16,195 nt of DNA from Anaerolineae bacterium. Its GTDB lineage: Bacteria; Chloroflexota; Anaerolineae; Aggregatilineales; Aggregatilineaceae. The notes under the pieces are model-generated. The model worked only from the letters and a program-made list of their open reading frames with translations, had not been told where the DNA came from and did no database searches. The stretch's first letter is position 1. Every line of letters starts with the position of its first letter. Location: positions 1-16,195 of the forward strand of contig JAGPFT010000014.1 in assembly GCA_018056405.1 (NCBI GenBank), read 5' to 3'. Made by a program: the position numbers and the translations under genes. Of this stretch, positions 13,984 through 16,195 are shown one piece after another.

Positions 13984-15297
13984 TCATCCCCCCTCTTCCT
14001 TCATTTCAACAGCGTCGAGGTAGGCTCCCTGGGCTTCTAGTTCTGCATCAGCGAAATCTTCCGGCCAATCGCCGTAGGCCCCTGTCGAGTCCACGTCGCG
14101 GCTTGTGATCGTGGTGCAGCCATTCTCATTCTGCGTGAACCAGTGCAGCTTGACCAAATTGCAGTCAAGTTTTCCTTGCGCGATCAGGGTCTGAATACCC
14201 AGTAGAAGGATAGAACTGTGGGTCTCGACAATAACGCGAACCCCTCTTTGGGCTGCCTCTGCCAGGATATTTGCTAACCCATGTTGTGCTTTGGGATGCA
14301 GATGGAGTTCCGGCTGTTCAAGATACACGAGCTGCCCTCGTCGCGCTACCAGCAAAGCCACCAGTACCGGCAAGACCTGAGAGACCCCGAAACCAACATC
14401 GGCAATGCTTACCAAATCTCGGGCACCGCCTACAGCGGCCTGACGCAACCGGCCCACCCTCAATTCGACCTGAGTATCGTCAATAGGTTCAGAGGAAACT
14501 TTCCAGGTCAGTCCAAGCATTCTGAGAGTTGCTCCTAGGGTCGTTAATCGACTCCTGTCACTTGCTTTCCATTGGCTGACAACACTGGCCACGTAGGATT
14601 CGAACGTACCGTGGAATCGCGGGCCCGTGATGGGGGTCACACGATAGGTGCGTTCCGGGTTTCCCCTCAGACCTGGTACATGAATCACGCGACCAATATG
14701 ATGTTCGTGTTGGAATGATGGGCCTAGCGAGAAAACTTGTCCACCGTCGGGGATGCGTAGACCAAATTCCAGCAAGCAACGATTTCGACTTACATACCAT
14801 TCAAGAGGCTGACTGAGAGCTTCTTGCATCCTAGGCTTGGTCTCTAGGAGTTCCGGGGGGAGTTGAGCGACTATCTCGTCCTCGTCCATCTCTGGGCGAA
14901 TCTCTGTATGCCCATAGACCGCTCGAATCAGTTCGATCTCGCGAGTTTCCCTAAAGTGAAAAGTGTTTTTTAGAAGAAATCTCTCATCAATCTCTACTCC
15001 AATGATCAAGTCCTGATACGACGTCCTGCTCTGCCTGCAAAGGAACTGCTCAGCCTTGGTGAAACGGACATTGGGTCCGTCCAACAACAGGGAACCAGGA
15101 TCGTGAGTTGCTTCGAGCGTTTGTTTCATCATCAAGAGCGGCTGAACCATACTCGACTTTCCCGAGCTGTTCGCGCCAGCCAGAATTGTGAGCGGGCGCA
15201 CTTCAATTTCTGATGGCTCGCGTATGGATTTGTAGCCACTCACCGTTAGCCGTGTAATGCCAATGGCATCTTGGGTTAGCTGGTTATTGTTTGACAC
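13984..15297 (-). CDS. DUF3696-type AAA/ABC-like ATPase, candidate defence sensor
   Basis: A 437-residue SMC/OLD-like ATPase. The Walker A motif is GANSSGKSS (41-49). The C-terminal half has an ABC-signature-like GFGVSQVLPVL, Walker B LVYLEQPELHLHPKAQ and the switch VIVETHSSILLL. The end GDWPEDFADAELE matches the DUF3696 tail. Unlike OLD or Gabija GajA proteins there is no TOPRIM nuclease domain; the PIN protein encoded immediately downstream may replace it. The start is a GTG at 15297 with GGAAGGA upstream. This gene and the PIN gene are clearly AT-richer than both flanks: 22 of 60 bases are G or C in 14941-15000, against 49 of 60 in 15541-15600 inside the LysE gene. That suggests horizontal acquisition. 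Anti-phage function is inference. Confidence 0.9.
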   Translation of the reverse strand: MSNNNQLTQDAIGITRLTVSGYKSIREPSEIEVRPLTILAGANSSGKSSMVQPLLMMKQTLEATHDPGSLLLDGPNVRFTKAEQFLCRQSRTSYQDLIIGVEIDERFLLKNTFHFRETREIELIRAVYGHTEIRPEMDEDEIVAQLPPELLETKPRMQEALSQPLEWYVSRNRCLLEFGLRIPDGGQVFSLGPSFQHEHHIGRVIHVPGLRGNPERTYRVTPITGPRFHGTFESYVASVVSQWKASDRSRLTTLGATLRMLGLTWKVSSEPIDDTQVELRVGRLRQAAVGGARDLVSIADVGFGVSQVLPVLVALLVARRGQLVYLEQPELHLHPKAQHGLANILAEAAQRGVRVIVETHSSILLLGIQTLIAQGKLDCNLVKLHWFTQNENGCTTITSRDVDSTGAYGDWPEDFADAELEAQGAYLDAVEMKEEGG

Positions 15298-15385
15298 GTG
15301 CGCTATCCTTCCCTATCACGTACCAGGGTGTCTTGAAGACCTGTTGACAACTCTCCAGCCGTGTCCTCTGTTGGTACAAGAACGT

Positions 15386-15394
15386 ATGATAGCA
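15386..15394 (-). promoter_or_regulatory. Extended -10 promoter candidate for ATPase-PIN operon
   Basis: The minus strand reads TGCTATCAT, the same nine bases as in front of the WD40 gene, with TGGTTA 17 bases upstream as a weak -35. It would give a leader of about 80 bases before the GTG at 15297. The leader contains the small palindrome GTCTTCAAGAC (complement of 15330-15340), a possible operator. Confidence 0.3.
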
Positions 15395-15442
15395 CGGTGC
15401 CTCATGGGTAACCAGAAAACCTGAGAAGGCAAACACGGAGAA

Positions 15443-16051
15443 ATGGACGCCACTTTCCTCCTGCGCGGGCTGGTCATCGGCTTCTCCATCGCCGCACCGG
15501 TGGGCCCGATCGGCGTGCTGTGCATCCGCCGCACGCTGGCCGGGGGGCGGCTGCACGGCCTGGCGTCGGGGCTGGGCGCGGCGACCGCTGACGCGAGCTA
15601 CGGCGCGGTCGCCGGCTTCGGCCTGACGGCGGTCTCCGGCGCGCTGGTGGATCAGCAGGGATGGCTGCGGCTGATCGGCGGGCTGTTCCTGTGCGCGTTG
15701 GGCGCGCGCACCTTCCTGGCCCGCCCGGCCAGCGAAGCCGCGTCCGCCCGCCGAAGCGGGCTGCTGGGCGCGTACCTCTCCACCTTCGCCCTGACGCTGA
15801 CCAACCCGCTGACGATCCTCTCCTTCGCGGCCATCTTCGCCGGGCTGGGCCTCGCCGAGATGGGCCGGGACTACGGGGCGGCGCTGACCCTGGTGGCGGG
15901 CGTGTTCGCCGGCTCGGCGATGTGGTGGCTGCTGCTCAGCGGGGGCGTGAGCCTGCTGCGCGAGCGCTTCACTCCGCGCCGGATGCGCTGGGTCAACCGG
16001 CTGAGCGGGACGGTGCTGATCGCCTTTGGGCTGGCGGCGCTGCTCGCCTGA
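15443..16051 (+). CDS. LysE/RhtB-family amino-acid exporter
   Basis: A six-helix membrane transporter of 202 residues. The N-terminal motif APVGPIGVLCIRRTLAGG and the later TFALTLTNPLTILSF (the NPxT signature) define the LysE translocator superfamily, which exports amino acids and related small molecules by proton exchange. Hydrophobic segments lie at about 7-27, 37-60, 70-92, 108-135, 145-167 and 184-202. Length is normal. ATG at 15443 follows ACGGAGAA. It is divergent from the ATPase-PIN operon, with 145 bases between the starts. Substrate cannot be predicted. Its very high GC content contrasts with the cassette beside it. Confidence 0.93.
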   Translation: MDATFLLRGLVIGFSIAAPVGPIGVLCIRRTLAGGRLHGLASGLGAATADASYGAVAGFGLTAVSGALVDQQGWLRLIGGLFLCALGARTFLARPASEAASARRSGLLGAYLSTFALTLTNPLTILSFAAIFAGLGLAEMGRDYGAALTLVAGVFAGSAMWWLLLSGGVSLLRERFTPRRMRWVNRLSGTVLIAFGLAALLA

Positions 16052-16096
16052 TGCGCCCTGGCGCGGCACAGGGTTTTCCTATTCTCGACAAAGAGA

Positions 16097-16144
16097 GTAA
16101 CCTCACCGATCAACAGCAAGCGAAGCCATGAAAGGTGAGGTTAC
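16097..16144. repeat. Inverted repeat before the right-edge gene
   Basis: GTAACCTCACC at 16097-16107 and GGTGAGGTTAC at 16134-16144 are perfect 11-base complements around 26 unpaired bases. The arms share CCTCACC/GGTGAGG with the dispersed palindromic family. The right arm contains the AAAGGTGAGG ribosome-binding site of the following gene, so the hairpin could hide it. Confidence 0.65.
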
Positions 16145-16147
16145 ACG

Positions 16148-16195
16148 ATGGCGGCAGTCGAAGTGCCACCACTGATTGAGATTCTGGCAGAGATA
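16148..16195 (+). CDS. Start of a gene cut by the window edge; possibly ISAs1-type transposase
   Basis: Sixteen codons are visible, MAAVEVPPLIEILAEI, with no stop before the edge. An AGGTGAGG Shine-Dalgarno site lies about 7 bases before the ATG. The LIEILAEI stretch resembles the opening (LLExLAEIPDPR) of ISAs1/H-repeat-associated transposases, but 16 residues are too few to be sure. Any other protein remains possible. Confidence 0.45.
   Translation, partial: MAAVEVPPLIEILAEI

Larger units (their letters stand above)
16069..16195 (+). mobile_element. Possible left end of an insertion sequence (runs off window)
   Basis: CAGGGTTTTCC at 16069 has the CAGGG opening found at ends of ISAs1/H-repeat elements, and the gene start at 16148 has the LIEILAEI opening of those transposases. 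The right end is outside the window, so the terminal repeats and target duplication cannot be tested here. Confidence 0.25.

Overview
The window reads like a high-GC, Gram-negative-type or monoderm-like environmental bacterium, most plausibly a member of the Chloroflexota (Anaerolineae-like). This is an inference from the gene mix: LysM proteins with Pro/Thr linkers, a WD40 lipoprotein, a group 3b [NiFe] hydrogenase with its own two-component pair, and many GC-rich palindromic intergenic repeats. No rRNA, tRNA or CRISPR array was seen, so the assignment cannot be fixed from this piece alone.

Layout, left to right. (1) 1-1027 (+): the end of a secreted protein with three LysM domains, then a small DUF192 protein. 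(2) 1243-7812 (-): one long transcription unit, read right to left. It holds hydB, hydG, hydD and hydA (all four subunits of a soluble group 3b NAD(P)-linked [NiFe] hydrogenase), a hydrogenase maturation endopeptidase, a single-domain response regulator and a six-helix membrane histidine kinase. The kinase has a RegB-like GGxxSP motif between membrane segments, so the unit seems to carry its own redox-sensing circuit. (3) 7813-8318: a divergent control region with a GTGA-N6-TCAC operator-like palindrome, half of a dispersed repeat, and a G-quadruplex-type repeat. (4) 8319-10793 (+): a lipoprotein with seven WD40 blades, split three plus four by an insert of about 465 residues made of degenerate alpha-helical repeats. 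(5) 10794-11390: a gene-free stretch packed with palindromic repeats. (6) 11391-13350 (+): a nitrilase-superfamily amidase followed by a medium-chain dehydrogenase that has lost its usual zinc ligands. (7) 13431-15297 (-): a visibly AT-richer two-gene cassette, a DUF3696-type AAA/ABC-like ATPase followed with almost no gap by a PIN-fold nuclease. This is a candidate anti-phage or toxin-like module. (8) 15443-16051 (+): a LysE-family exporter, then at the right edge the first codons of another gene that may be a transposase.

How the parts work together: the hydrogenase unit is self-consistent. HydA/HydD carry the Ni-Fe site and the FeS relay, HydG/HydB connect them to NAD(P)H, the protease finishes HydA, and the kinase/regulator pair could match expression to redox state. 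The hyp genes for Ni-Fe(CN)2CO assembly are not in the window and must lie elsewhere. The ATPase-PIN cassette is the best candidate for a poorly described system. The split WD40 protein is the most unusual single protein.
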